Shown here: in pieces, positions 6,335-11,151 of the stretch
Numbering within the stretch: the stretch's first letter is position 1
Layout of the letters: every line of letters starts with the position of its first letter
Virus record (IMG/VR): IMGVR_UViG_3300021375_000086
Span: 1 to 36,052 of that record
DNA length: 36,052 bases
Direction: 5' to 3' (one strand)
DNA from: a virus
Program-made: the position numbers and the translations under genes
The notes under the pieces: model-generated
What the model saw: the letters and a program-made list of their open reading frames with translations, nothing else
Database searches by the model: none
What the model was told of the DNA's origin: nothing

Positions 6335-6724
6335 ATGGGCTTGGCTAGCGTATCAATTCAAGGAAACCTCGGACGAGATGCAGAACTAAAAGACCACAAC
6401 GGAGACGCCTTACTTACGTTCAGCGTTGCCGTTTCCAGCAAGCGAGCAGGCGAGGAAACGACCTCGTGGTTTTCCTGCACCGTGTGGGGAGCCCGCGCGA
6501 AGGGTCTTGCGCCCCACCTGACCAAAGGCACGTCGGTCGCTTTGACCGGCGGCTTGACTTGTCGAGAGTACACAGCGAAGACTGGCGAGACTCGCACATC
6601 ACTCGAAGTGCGTGTCGATCAATTCGCCTTTGCTGGCAGCAGCCAAGAGGCCAAGCAGCCTCGTGAGCAGCAGGCCGCGCCCGCGAGCTCCAGCAACGAT
6701 TCTTTTGACGATCTACCCTTCTAA
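6335..6724 (+). CDS. ssb: single-stranded DNA-binding protein
   Basis: A 129-residue OB-fold SSB. It begins Ala-Ser-Val-Ser-Ile-Gln-Gly-Asn-Leu-Gly-Arg-Asp-Ala-Glu, the usual first strand of bacterial/phage SSBs. Next come Phe-Ser-Val-Ala-Val-Ser, a Trp-Phe-Ser-Cys-Thr-Val-Trp-Gly strand and Gly-Thr-Ser-Val-Ala-Leu-Thr-Gly. After about residue 105 there is a Gln/Pro/Ala/Ser linker and the acidic Asp-Asp-Leu-Pro-Phe tip that recruits partner proteins. AGGAG precedes ATG 6335. It sits beside the annealing protein, so the two probably work together in replication by recombination. Confidence 0.95.
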   Translation: MGLASVSIQGNLGRDAELKDHNGDALLTFSVAVSSKRAGEETTSWFSCTVWGARAKGLAPHLTKGTSVALTGGLTCREYTAKTGETRTSLEVRVDQFAFAGSSQEAKQPREQQAAPASSSNDSFDDLPF

Positions 6725-6730
6725 GGATAA

Positions 6731-7354
6731 ATGATGACCACCACACACTCTGAGATTTGGAAAACACTGAGCACTGTCAACGTGTCACAGCACGTCGAGA
6801 AGAAAGGCAACCTCTCATATCTGTCATGGGCATGGGCCTGGGGCACTTTGATGGAGCACTACCCGCAAGCCGAGTTTGAGATGGACTCGCAGTCGAGTGT
6901 CGAAGCAGACGGATCTGTGACGGTTTGGTGCGAAGTCGCTATCGACGATTGCGTCCGCAAGATGTGGCTACCGGTGATGGACAACCGTAACAACGCAGTC
7001 TCTTCCCCTAACGCTAGGGAAATCTCCGACGCGCGGATGCGCTGCCTAGTCAAATGTCTCGCACTGTTTGGGTTGGGCTTTTCCCTTTACGCTGGCGAAG
7101 ATTTGCCAGCCAAGCCGAGCCGCGCTGCATCGCCGAAGAAACCGGCTTTGTCAGAGGGAAACAAAGAACGCCTGCGCGTTGCTGCTGAGCTGAAATCAGC
7201 AGAACTTGAAGATGATTCCCTGCTGCCGAAGCAAATTACAATCGAGTGTCTGAAGGCAATGAATTTGAAGTGGGGCCAGATCAATGACACCAACTTCTCT
7301 GATCTGTTCTCTCAGATTCAACAGTTTGAGCCCGGTCGGGAGGTCAGCTTCTAA
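6731..7354 (+). CDS. Sak3/DUF1071-type single-strand annealing protein
   Basis: A 207-residue protein with AAGGA before ATG 6731, six bases after the ssb stop. The N-terminal 130 residues carry the DUF1071/Sak3 pattern: Asn-Leu-Ser-Tyr-Leu-Ser-Trp-Ala-Trp-Ala-Trp, a beta region, Met-Trp-Leu-Pro-Val-Met-Asp-Asn, then Asp-Ala-Arg-Met-Arg-Cys-Leu-Val-Lys and Phe-Gly-Leu-Gly-Phe-Ser-Leu-Tyr-Ala-Gly-Glu-Asp-Leu-Pro. This family is a Rad52-like phage recombinase that anneals complementary single strands and works with SSB. With no phage DNA polymerase present, it may be central to late DNA synthesis and concatemer formation. Confidence 0.9.
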   Translation: MMTTTHSEIWKTLSTVNVSQHVEKKGNLSYLSWAWAWGTLMEHYPQAEFEMDSQSSVEADGSVTVWCEVAIDDCVRKMWLPVMDNRNNAVSSPNAREISDARMRCLVKCLALFGLGFSLYAGEDLPAKPSRAASPKKPALSEGNKERLRVAAELKSAELEDDSLLPKQITIECLKAMNLKWGQINDTNFSDLFSQIQQFEPGREVSF

Positions 7355-7569
7355 TGGCGAAGATATCTCACTACGAAGTGCTGAACTCTCTAGCCGCAGC
7401 CGAGAATGCGTTTGGAAAATCGGAAACCGCTCGAGACCTTTCTCGCCGATTGCTTGATGAGATCATTCAGCAGGAGCTCAGGTTTGCTAAGTCAGCCGAG
7501 CGCAAGGCGACCCAGGCAGAGGCAGAGCTGGCGTTGCTGCAGCCGCTGGACAGTGAGGAAACCGTATGA
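7354..7569 (+). CDS. small coiled-coil protein
   Basis: A 71-residue protein coupled by TAATG to the annealing gene and by ATGA to the HTH gene. It is almost entirely charged alpha helix with Leu/Ala heptads (Ala-Glu-Ala-Glu-Leu-Ala-Leu-Leu near the end), likely a small dimeric coiled coil. No family is known to me. It may be an accessory to the annealing protein, judging only by the operon. Confidence 0.65.
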   Translation: MAKISHYEVLNSLAAAENAFGKSETARDLSRRLLDEIIQQELRFAKSAERKATQAEAELALLQPLDSEETV

Positions 7570-8015
7570 GCGAACCAACCTACGGCGAAATCATCAAAGC
7601 AGCTCGCGAGGCGAAAGGCTGGAGCAATCAGAAGTTTGCCTCCGAAGCCGGCCTTAGCGATTCCACGACACACGCTGCAGAGAACGGCAAAACCAATCTG
7701 ACCAGAACGACACGCATCAAGATCGAGGGTGCGCTTGATCTGTCGATTACGCCGTGCACTTTTGATGAGAAAACTTTCTTCAGGACACAGAGTGCCGCGA
7801 CCAATACTCCTGACGGACCAGCCCTGTGGAGTTTGGAGTGGTCGCAAGAATTGAAGCGGTGCCGCTTGAACAGAAATTGGACGCCAACTGAACTAGCGCG
7901 CAAAGCCGACATCGGAGTTAGCCAGCTTTACGCGGTTGAGTCTGGGCAACGAATCCCACGCTTGGACGTAGCGATGGCGCTGAGCGATGCGCTGGGGATG
8001 GCTATCGAATGGTGA
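7566..8015 (+). CDS. tandem two-domain XRE-family HTH regulator
   Basis: A 149-residue protein made of two Xre-type helix-turn-helix domains, at about residues 5-60 and 90-147. The first has Gly-Glu-Ile-Ile-Lys-Ala-Ala-Arg-Glu-Ala-Lys-Gly-Trp, then Lys-Phe-Ala-Ser-Glu-Ala-Gly-Leu. The second has Leu-Lys-Arg-Cys-Arg-Leu-Asn-Arg-Asn-Trp, then Glu-Leu-Ala-Arg-Lys-Ala-Asp-Ile and Ala-Val-Glu-Ser-Gly. The C-terminus Ser-Asp-Ala-Leu-Gly-Met-Ala-Ile-Glu-Trp is identical to that of the next gene, encoded by a perfect DNA repeat. This suggests growth by domain duplication or recombination at the 3' end. It probably regulates the early region. Confidence 0.85.
   Translation: MSEPTYGEIIKAAREAKGWSNQKFASEAGLSDSTTHAAENGKTNLTRTTRIKIEGALDLSITPCTFDEKTFFRTQSAATNTPDGPALWSLEWSQELKRCRLNRNWTPTELARKADIGVSQLYAVESGQRIPRLDVAMALSDALGMAIEW
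7983..8013 (+). repeat. 31-bp direct repeat, copy 1
   Basis: This is the first of three perfect copies of a 31-bp sequence starting AGCGATGCGCTGGGG and ending TCGAATGGT. It encodes the last residues (Ser-Asp-Ala-Leu-Gly-Met-Ala-Ile-Glu-Trp) of the two-domain HTH protein and runs into its stop. Together with copy 3 the identity extends to 34 bases. Confidence 0.95.
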
Positions 8016-8233
8016 TGGCAACGGACGGAGATGACCCGAAAGGGTGGGTGCGCGAGTGGGCGCAGGACATGAAGCGGGAGCGTGTCAAACAAGGTATGAC
8101 GATGGCTGTACTCGCTCAACTGTCTGGGGTTCCGAAAGGCTCGATATCCCGTTACGAGACTCTGGAGAGAGAGCCTGTGCTCAGCAATGCAATGGCAATC
8201 AGCGATGCGCTGGGGATGGCTATCGAATGGTAG
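8015..8233 (+). CDS. XRE-family HTH regulator
   Basis: A 72-residue product with one HTH domain: Met-Lys-Arg-Glu-Arg-Val-Lys-Gln-Gly-Met-Thr, then Val-Leu-Ala-Gln-Leu-Ser-Gly-Val-Pro and Gly-Ser-Ile-Ser-Arg-Tyr-Glu. ATG 8015 overlaps the TGA of the previous gene (TGATG); an ATG at 8009 in the same frame would add two residues. The last 10 residues match the C-terminus of the two-domain neighbour exactly. It may be a competitor or partner of that protein. It ends before a GGGGGAG site serving the next gene. Confidence 0.8.
   Translation: MATDGDDPKGWVREWAQDMKRERVKQGMTMAVLAQLSGVPKGSISRYETLEREPVLSNAMAISDALGMAIEW
8201..8231 (+). repeat. 31-bp direct repeat, copy 2
   Basis: The second perfect copy, at the 3' end of the single-domain HTH gene in the same reading frame as copy 1. 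The bases upstream of copies 1 and 2 are only partly similar, so the exact conservation is limited to the gene tail. Confidence 0.95.
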
Positions 8234-8265
8234 GCCCGCGCGCGTACGAGGGAGAGGGGGAGTAG

Positions 8266-8961
8266 ATGAACTGCGAATTTAAGGAAAGTACGAGAAAGGT
8301 AAAACACGCGGAAAAGCTCGCACGGGATACAAACCGTGAGATTCAAGACGCATTAAGGAAATTCGGAGAATCAAAGAGGCTTACCCGAATCCGCAAGCGT
8401 TCGTGCGGCGACTGCACGGAATGCTGTACTTCGATGGCGGTAAATGAGATCGACAAGCCATCAGGGGAGTCCTGCGCGCACGCGCGGTGCGATGGGTGTG
8501 CCATCTACCCAAACCGACCGTATTCATGCGCCGCTTGGTCTTGCCTTTGGTTGTCAGGATACGGACCCGACTCTGCAAAGCCATCCGCATCCGGGTTTAT
8601 GGCTTACTTCAGCTATCAGACAGACAATGTGATTGTCGCTCACATTGTATCTGCCACGCCGTATGAATCAGAACCCGCGTTAGACATGATCGAAGAGATC
8701 GACATTGGACTACAGAAAAGATACGGCCAGAACACCAGAGTCTTCGTTATGGCGGAAGACAACAGCGCCGAGAAATATCCGTTCACTAGCGACCCTAGAT
8801 TGGTGGTGAGCATGATACGGAACCACGCTATCGAGGGGCGCGCGGACCAACTCATCGGCCAAACCAAGAGCAGTATCTGCCTGGCATCAAACATCAGCTA
8901 TAAGGAAGCGCGAAGGGGCGGTATATCGCAGCACTCACCTAGTCCAGCAGGAACTCGTTAG
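8266..8961 (+). CDS. YkgJ-like cysteine-cluster protein
   Basis: A 231-residue protein with GGGGGAG before ATG 8266. Residues 47-93 carry the YkgJ/CxxCxxCC-family pattern: Cys47-x2-Cys50-x2-Cys53-Cys54, then Cys70, Cys75, Cys78, and Tyr-Pro-Asn-Arg-Pro-Tyr-Ser-Cys88, Cys93. Family members are predicted to bind a metal or iron-sulphur cluster, and their function is poorly defined. The N-terminal 40 residues are a charged helix. The C-terminal domain (about 100-215) is alpha/beta with no familiar motif. The last few codons read through a fragment resembling the 3' end of the SprT gene on the other strand, so its C-terminus appears to have been reshaped by recombination. Confidence 0.8.
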   Translation: MNCEFKESTRKVKHAEKLARDTNREIQDALRKFGESKRLTRIRKRSCGDCTECCTSMAVNEIDKPSGESCAHARCDGCAIYPNRPYSCAAWSCLWLSGYGPDSAKPSASGFMAYFSYQTDNVIVAHIVSATPYESEPALDMIEEIDIGLQKRYGQNTRVFVMAEDNSAEKYPFTSDPRLVVSMIRNHAIEGRADQLIGQTKSSICLASNISYKEARRGGISQHSPSPAGTR

Positions 8962-8966
8962 CTTGT
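8939..8966. repeat. fragment of a SprT-gene 3' end (diverged copy)
   Basis: 28 bases starting CTAGTCCAGC match 24 of 28 bases of 10762-10789, the 3' end of the SprT-like gene, in the same orientation. Read on the minus strand it gives Gln-Ala-Asn-Glu-Phe-Leu-Leu-Asp-stop against Gln-Ala-Ser-Glu-Phe-Pro-Leu-Asp-stop. All four differences are transitions, as in a diverged homologue. It overlaps the end of the YkgJ-like gene. Confidence 0.7.
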
Positions 8967-8972
8967 GTTTGG

Positions 8973-9003
8973 AGCGATGCGCTGGGGATGGCTATCGAAT
9001 GGT
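8973..9003 (+). repeat. 31-bp direct repeat, copy 3 (orphan HTH-gene tail)
   Basis: The third perfect copy (34 bases, 8972-9005, shared with copy 1 including TGA) sits in the 68-base gap before the methyltransferase and is not part of an HTH gene. It is best read as the remnant 3' end of another HTH gene, or as a recombination junction. The GAGGGAGG site of the methyltransferase starts only seven bases beyond its stop. Confidence 0.9.
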
Positions 9004-9029
9004 GAACGATAAGAGGGAGGGCTCATCAG

Positions 9030-9623
9030 GTGTCACTTCGTGAGCTGGCATTATTCGCGGGCGCTGGTGGCGGAATACTCGGCGGCAAACTGCTCGGATG
9101 GCGCACAGTCTGCGCTGTCGAAAACGAGCCCTATGCCCGCGACGTTCTCATGGCTAGACAAAACGACGGATGTCTCGAAGCCTTCCCGATCTGGGATGAT
9201 GTCTGCACCTTTGACGGACGACCTTGGCGCGGACGTGTTGATGTCGTTTCAGGCGGCTTCCCGTGTCAAGACATCAGCGCCGCCGGCAAAGGCGCAGGCA
9301 TCAAAGGCGAGCGCTCCGGGCTTTGGAACGAGTTCGCTCGGATCATTGGCGAAGTACAACCTAGCTTCGTCTTTGTGGAAAATAGCCCAATGCTCGCTTC
9401 TCGCGGACTCGGAACCGTTCTCGGAGACTTGGCCGCGATGGGGTTCGATGCGGAATGGGGAGTGTTGGGAGCGCACCATTCCGGCGCACCTCACAAGCGT
9501 GACCGGATCTGGATATTGGCCTACGCCGACCGCGCACAACGCGAAGGAGTGCAACGCGCCGAGCGAATCGAATCGGAACACTCCGACGCTTGCAGCCCAA
9601 GTTGGCGGAAGTCTGAATCCTGA
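9030..9623 (+). CDS. cytosine-C5 DNA methyltransferase, N-terminal catalytic part
   Basis: GTG start at 9030 with GAGGGAGG upstream; 197 residues. It has the AdoMet-binding and catalytic motifs of C5 methyltransferases in order: Phe-Ala-Gly-Ala-Gly-Gly-Gly (9-15, motif I), Glu-Asn-Glu (31-33), Gly-Gly-Phe-Pro-Cys-Gln (76-80/81, catalytic Cys79, motif IV), Glu-Asn-Ser (117-119, motif VI) and Arg-Asp-Arg-Ile-Trp (157-161, motif VIII). It then stops without a target-recognition domain or motifs IX/X, which are found in another frame (9040-10224). It could protect phage DNA from restriction, if a complete enzyme is made by subunit assembly or frameshifting. Confidence 0.9.
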   Translation: MSLRELALFAGAGGGILGGKLLGWRTVCAVENEPYARDVLMARQNDGCLEAFPIWDDVCTFDGRPWRGRVDVVSGGFPCQDISAAGKGAGIKGERSGLWNEFARIIGEVQPSFVFVENSPMLASRGLGTVLGDLAAMGFDAEWGVLGAHHSGAPHKRDRIWILAYADRAQREGVQRAERIESEHSDACSPSWRKSES

Positions 9624-10224
9624 TTGGGTAGAGGTTCTGATGGGCTGGCCTTGCGGTTGGTCTAATGTTAAAGAATCTTGCTATGCTGAAAAGTATGAAT
9701 ACTTTGGTCAATTACGACAAGACATGCCCGCAATGCGGGGACACGTTCCGAAGGCGCTCGGGAGAGCAATTGACGAATTTTCACCGTCGGAAATTTTGCG
9801 GGATACCGTGCGCGAAACTAGGCGTGATAAAGAGCGATCCGACAGTTTCGGCCTTGCTCTGGAGAGCCCGAAAGTTCAGAAAGAAGGCGTGCGAGGCGTG
9901 CGGACAGAAGGAACGACTTCACGCGCACCACATCGACCAGGACAGAAGGAACAGCACGCAGGAGAATATCCAGACGCTATGCGTGCACTGCCACAAGTTC
10001 TGGCACGATACGGCCGAGAGGCATGGGGAAGTGGTTGCTGGGAAGATGCCATCCCTCGTGTCGCCCAGGGCGTAGCCGCTGGGGTGGACCGACTCAAGTG
10101 CATCGGCAACGGACAAGTTCCGGCAGTGGCGGCGCTCGCATGGGAAACGCTGATTGACCGAATCGCGAGCCACAGCACGCCGATCAGCAGCGCGAGCGTG
10201 AAGCCGGGTTCCGGCAGCGCGTGA
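9040..10224 (+). CDS. overlapping-frame protein fused to C5-methyltransferase C-terminal motifs
   Basis: This 394-residue frame starts with GTG only ten bases into the methyltransferase gene, in the +1 frame. Residues 1-208 contain the Ser-Trp-His-Tyr-Ser start, Trp-Lys-x-Ala-Gln, Glu-Pro-Phe-Ser-Glu-Thr-Trp-Pro, Trp-Pro-Thr-Pro-Thr, and Leu-Asn-Pro-Asp-Trp-Val-Glu-Val-Leu-Met-Gly-Trp-Pro. From memory these recur in phage proteins annotated next to or within C5 methyltransferases. Residues 209-325 overlap the HNH gene and are probably low-information. Residues 330-375 carry Arg-Leu-Lys-Cys-Ile-Gly-Asn-Gly-Gln-Val-Pro-Ala-Val-Ala-Ala-Leu-Ala-Trp, the C-terminal motif X region. The frame may give a separate subunit, as in two-subunit C5 enzymes such as M.AquI. 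Alternatively, the HNH insertion may have shifted the C-terminus out of frame. An internal start is possible. Confidence 0.65.
   Translation: MSWHYSRALVAEYSAANCSDGAQSALSKTSPMPATFSWLDKTTDVSKPSRSGMMSAPLTDDLGADVLMSFQAASRVKTSAPPAKAQASKASAPGFGTSSLGSLAKYNLASSLWKIAQCSLLADSEPFSETWPRWGSMRNGECWERTIPAHLTSVTGSGYWPTPTAHNAKECNAPSESNRNTPTLAAQVGGSLNPDWVEVLMGWPCGWSNVKESCYAEKYEYFGQLRQDMPAMRGHVPKALGRAIDEFSPSEILRDTVRETRRDKERSDSFGLALESPKVQKEGVRGVRTEGTTSRAPHRPGQKEQHAGEYPDAMRALPQVLARYGREAWGSGCWEDAIPRVAQGVAAGVDRLKCIGNGQVPAVAALAWETLIDRIASHSTPISSASVKPGSGSA
9665..10075 (+). CDS. HNH endonuclease nested in the methyltransferase locus
   Basis: A 136-residue protein in the third forward frame, lying wholly inside the 9040-10224 frame. 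It has two Cys-x-x-Cys pairs near the N-terminus (Cys-Pro-Gln-Cys, then a Cys-Gly-Ile-Pro-Cys element). The HNH core Cys-Glu-Ala-Cys-Gly, Ala-His-His-Ile-Asp, Asn-Ile-Gln-Thr-Leu-Cys-Val-His-Cys-His occupies about residues 77-115. Such genes are often mobile, homing-type nickases or endonucleases. Its first 60 bases are more AT-rich than the flanks, and it begins exactly where the methyltransferase-associated Met-Gly-Trp-Pro segment ends, consistent with insertion. Start: ATG 9665, with ATG 9698 as alternative; no strong ribosome site. Confidence 0.8.
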   Translation: MLKNLAMLKSMNTLVNYDKTCPQCGDTFRRRSGEQLTNFHRRKFCGIPCAKLGVIKSDPTVSALLWRARKFRKKACEACGQKERLHAHHIDQDRRNSTQENIQTLCVHCHKFWHDTAERHGEVVAGKMPSLVSPRA

Positions 10225-10460
10225 ACGGGAATTTCCCGCGACCACTCGCTAAATTCGTCTCCGCTAATAGAACGACTGCGGACAAGGAAAGCAAGGCGAG
10301 GCAACTCGACCTGAGCTTCAAAACAGTCAACGCAGCCAGCAGCGGAATCTTGAACTCGCTGAACAAATTCCCAGTCGCCGCCGACGCGCTGAAATTGGAA
10401 CTCCCATCCGTCTACCAACTCGGGCTCGACCTGATGCCAGTGTATTGTGAAGTCAGGCAT
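9876..10460 (-). CDS. FnIII-like protein with PEP-CTERM sorting signal, C-terminus extended antisense into methyltransferase
   Basis: ATG 10460 overlaps the TAA of the preceding gene (TAATG), as elsewhere in the late operon; 194 residues. Residues 10-80 have alternating strands ending in Phe-Leu-Val-Arg-Ser-Arg-Ser-Ile-Ser-Gly-Asp-Glu-Phe-Ser-Glu-Trp-Ser, the usual last strands of a fibronectin type III domain. Then come Pro-Glu-Pro (83-85), a 15-residue hydrophobic segment and Arg101, the arrangement of a PEP-CTERM exosortase signal. Such proteins normally end within a few residues. Here the frame runs about 90 more codons antisense to the methyltransferase, so the original stop appears to have been lost. 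No Sec signal is visible at the N-terminus, which is odd for an exosortase substrate. Confidence 0.6.
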   Translation of the reverse strand: MPDFTIHWHQVEPELVDGWEFQFQRVGGDWEFVQRVQDSAAGCVDCFEAQVELPRLAFLVRSRSISGDEFSEWSREIPVHALPEPGFTLALLIGVLWLAIRSISVSHASAATAGTCPLPMHLSRSTPAATPWATRGMASSQQPLPHASRPYRARTCGSARIASGYSPACCSFCPGRCGAREVVPSVRTPRTPSF

Positions 10461-10735
10461 TAACGTCGCCGCGCGACCGAATCTAGCCAAGCATACTTAG
10501 CTAGAGAGTCCGCTTCGATTTCGCTGCGTTCCAATTCAGAGACTCGACCTTCTTTTGCGAGTTGGTCTACATAGTTTGACAAATCCACCGCCTCTGCCGC
10601 TGCCTCGCGTGCTGCATCGCCGCGAAAGGGATCACCAGGCTTTCGTCCGTACTCCTTCAAACCGTCATCCCAAGCGGATCGCTTGCGTTGTTGGAACTCG
10701 TCGTACAGTTCTTCGATTCCTCGGCTTGCGTTCAT
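10460..10735 (-). CDS. hypothetical charged helical protein
   Basis: A 91-residue protein with AAGGAAA before ATG 10735. It is rich in Glu, Asp, Arg and Ala, with a Lys-Pro-Gly-Asp-Pro-Phe-Arg-Gly turn in the middle, and is otherwise helical. No motif is recognised. It sits between the SprT-like gene and the FnIII/PEP-CTERM gene and overlaps the latter as TAATG. Confidence 0.65.
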   Translation of the reverse strand: MNASRGIEELYDEFQQRKRSAWDDGLKEYGRKPGDPFRGDAAREAAAEAVDLSNYVDQLAKEGRVSELERSEIEADSLAKYAWLDSVARRR

Positions 10736-10761
10736 TTCGTTTCCTTGGCAATGGGTGGCAA

Positions 10762-10789
10762 CTAGTCCAGCGGAAACTCGCTAGCTTGC
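10762..10789. repeat. right-hand partner of the SprT 3'-end repeat
   Basis: These 28 bases are the stop codon and last codons of the SprT-like gene and match 8939-8966 at 24 of 28 positions in direct orientation. The pair brackets the methyltransferase, HNH, FnIII/PEP-CTERM and 91-residue genes, a 1.8-kb block. Confidence 0.7.
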
Positions 10790-11151
10790 TCGTACCCGTG
10801 GTCGTGGTCCCAGCGGTTTTGGATCTCTCCCATCAGCGTGTAGAACGTAGGAGGGTGGTGCTCGGTATGATGCTCTATCGACGCTAGACCCCACTGCACC
10901 GCGTGAACGTACTCGTGGATGAGGGTGGAGTTCATCTGCTCCCACGTCCGGCACTTACGCATCGACAGCTCGATCACGATGTGCCGGTCCTCGCGGTACG
11001 TCTGGCCGTGACAGTGGCACGAGGCGTCCTCGTCAATGATCTCGTCGACCCAGATCATCTCGACGCGTCGCCCTGCAGGCCATTCGGATTGCAGCCAACC
11101 GAGAACCTGCTTCGATCTCTCAAATCGGTTGCGCGCTTTTCTCACAGACAT
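10762..11151 (-). CDS. SprT-like zinc metallopeptidase
   Basis: A 129-residue product. The open frame extends to 11478, but that part is an Arg-rich shadow of the phosphoesterase, so ATG 11151 (10 bases inside the previous gene) is chosen. The zincin motif is His-Glu-Tyr-Val-His at 79-83, in a helix preceded by Met-Asn-Ser-Thr-Leu-Ile. Further His residues at 94-99 and a Pro-Pro-Thr-Phe helix could supply the third zinc ligand, as in SprT/WLM-type peptidases. In phages such small proteins are of uncertain role; host-protein cleavage or DNA-protein crosslink processing are family-based possibilities. Its 3' end has a diverged copy at 8939-8966. Confidence 0.75.
   Translation of the reverse strand: MSVRKARNRFERSKQVLGWLQSEWPAGRRVEMIWVDEIIDEDASCHCHGQTYREDRHIVIELSMRKCRTWEQMNSTLIHEYVHAVQWGLASIEHHTEHHPPTFYTLMGEIQNRWDHDHGYEQASEFPLD

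Noticed and set aside
7983-9003. CRISPR-like array from the three 31-bp repeats
   Set aside because: Spacing is irregular (218 and 772 bases), two copies are coding gene tails, and there are no cas genes.
9623-10075. Group I intron hosting the HNH gene within the methyltransferase
   Set aside because: The insert is almost wholly HNH coding sequence with no room for a catalytic intron core, and I see no conserved intron pairing elements.
5000-10224. Lysogeny module with integrase and attachment site
   Set aside because: HTH regulators are present, but no integrase, excisionase or tRNA-like attachment site was found.
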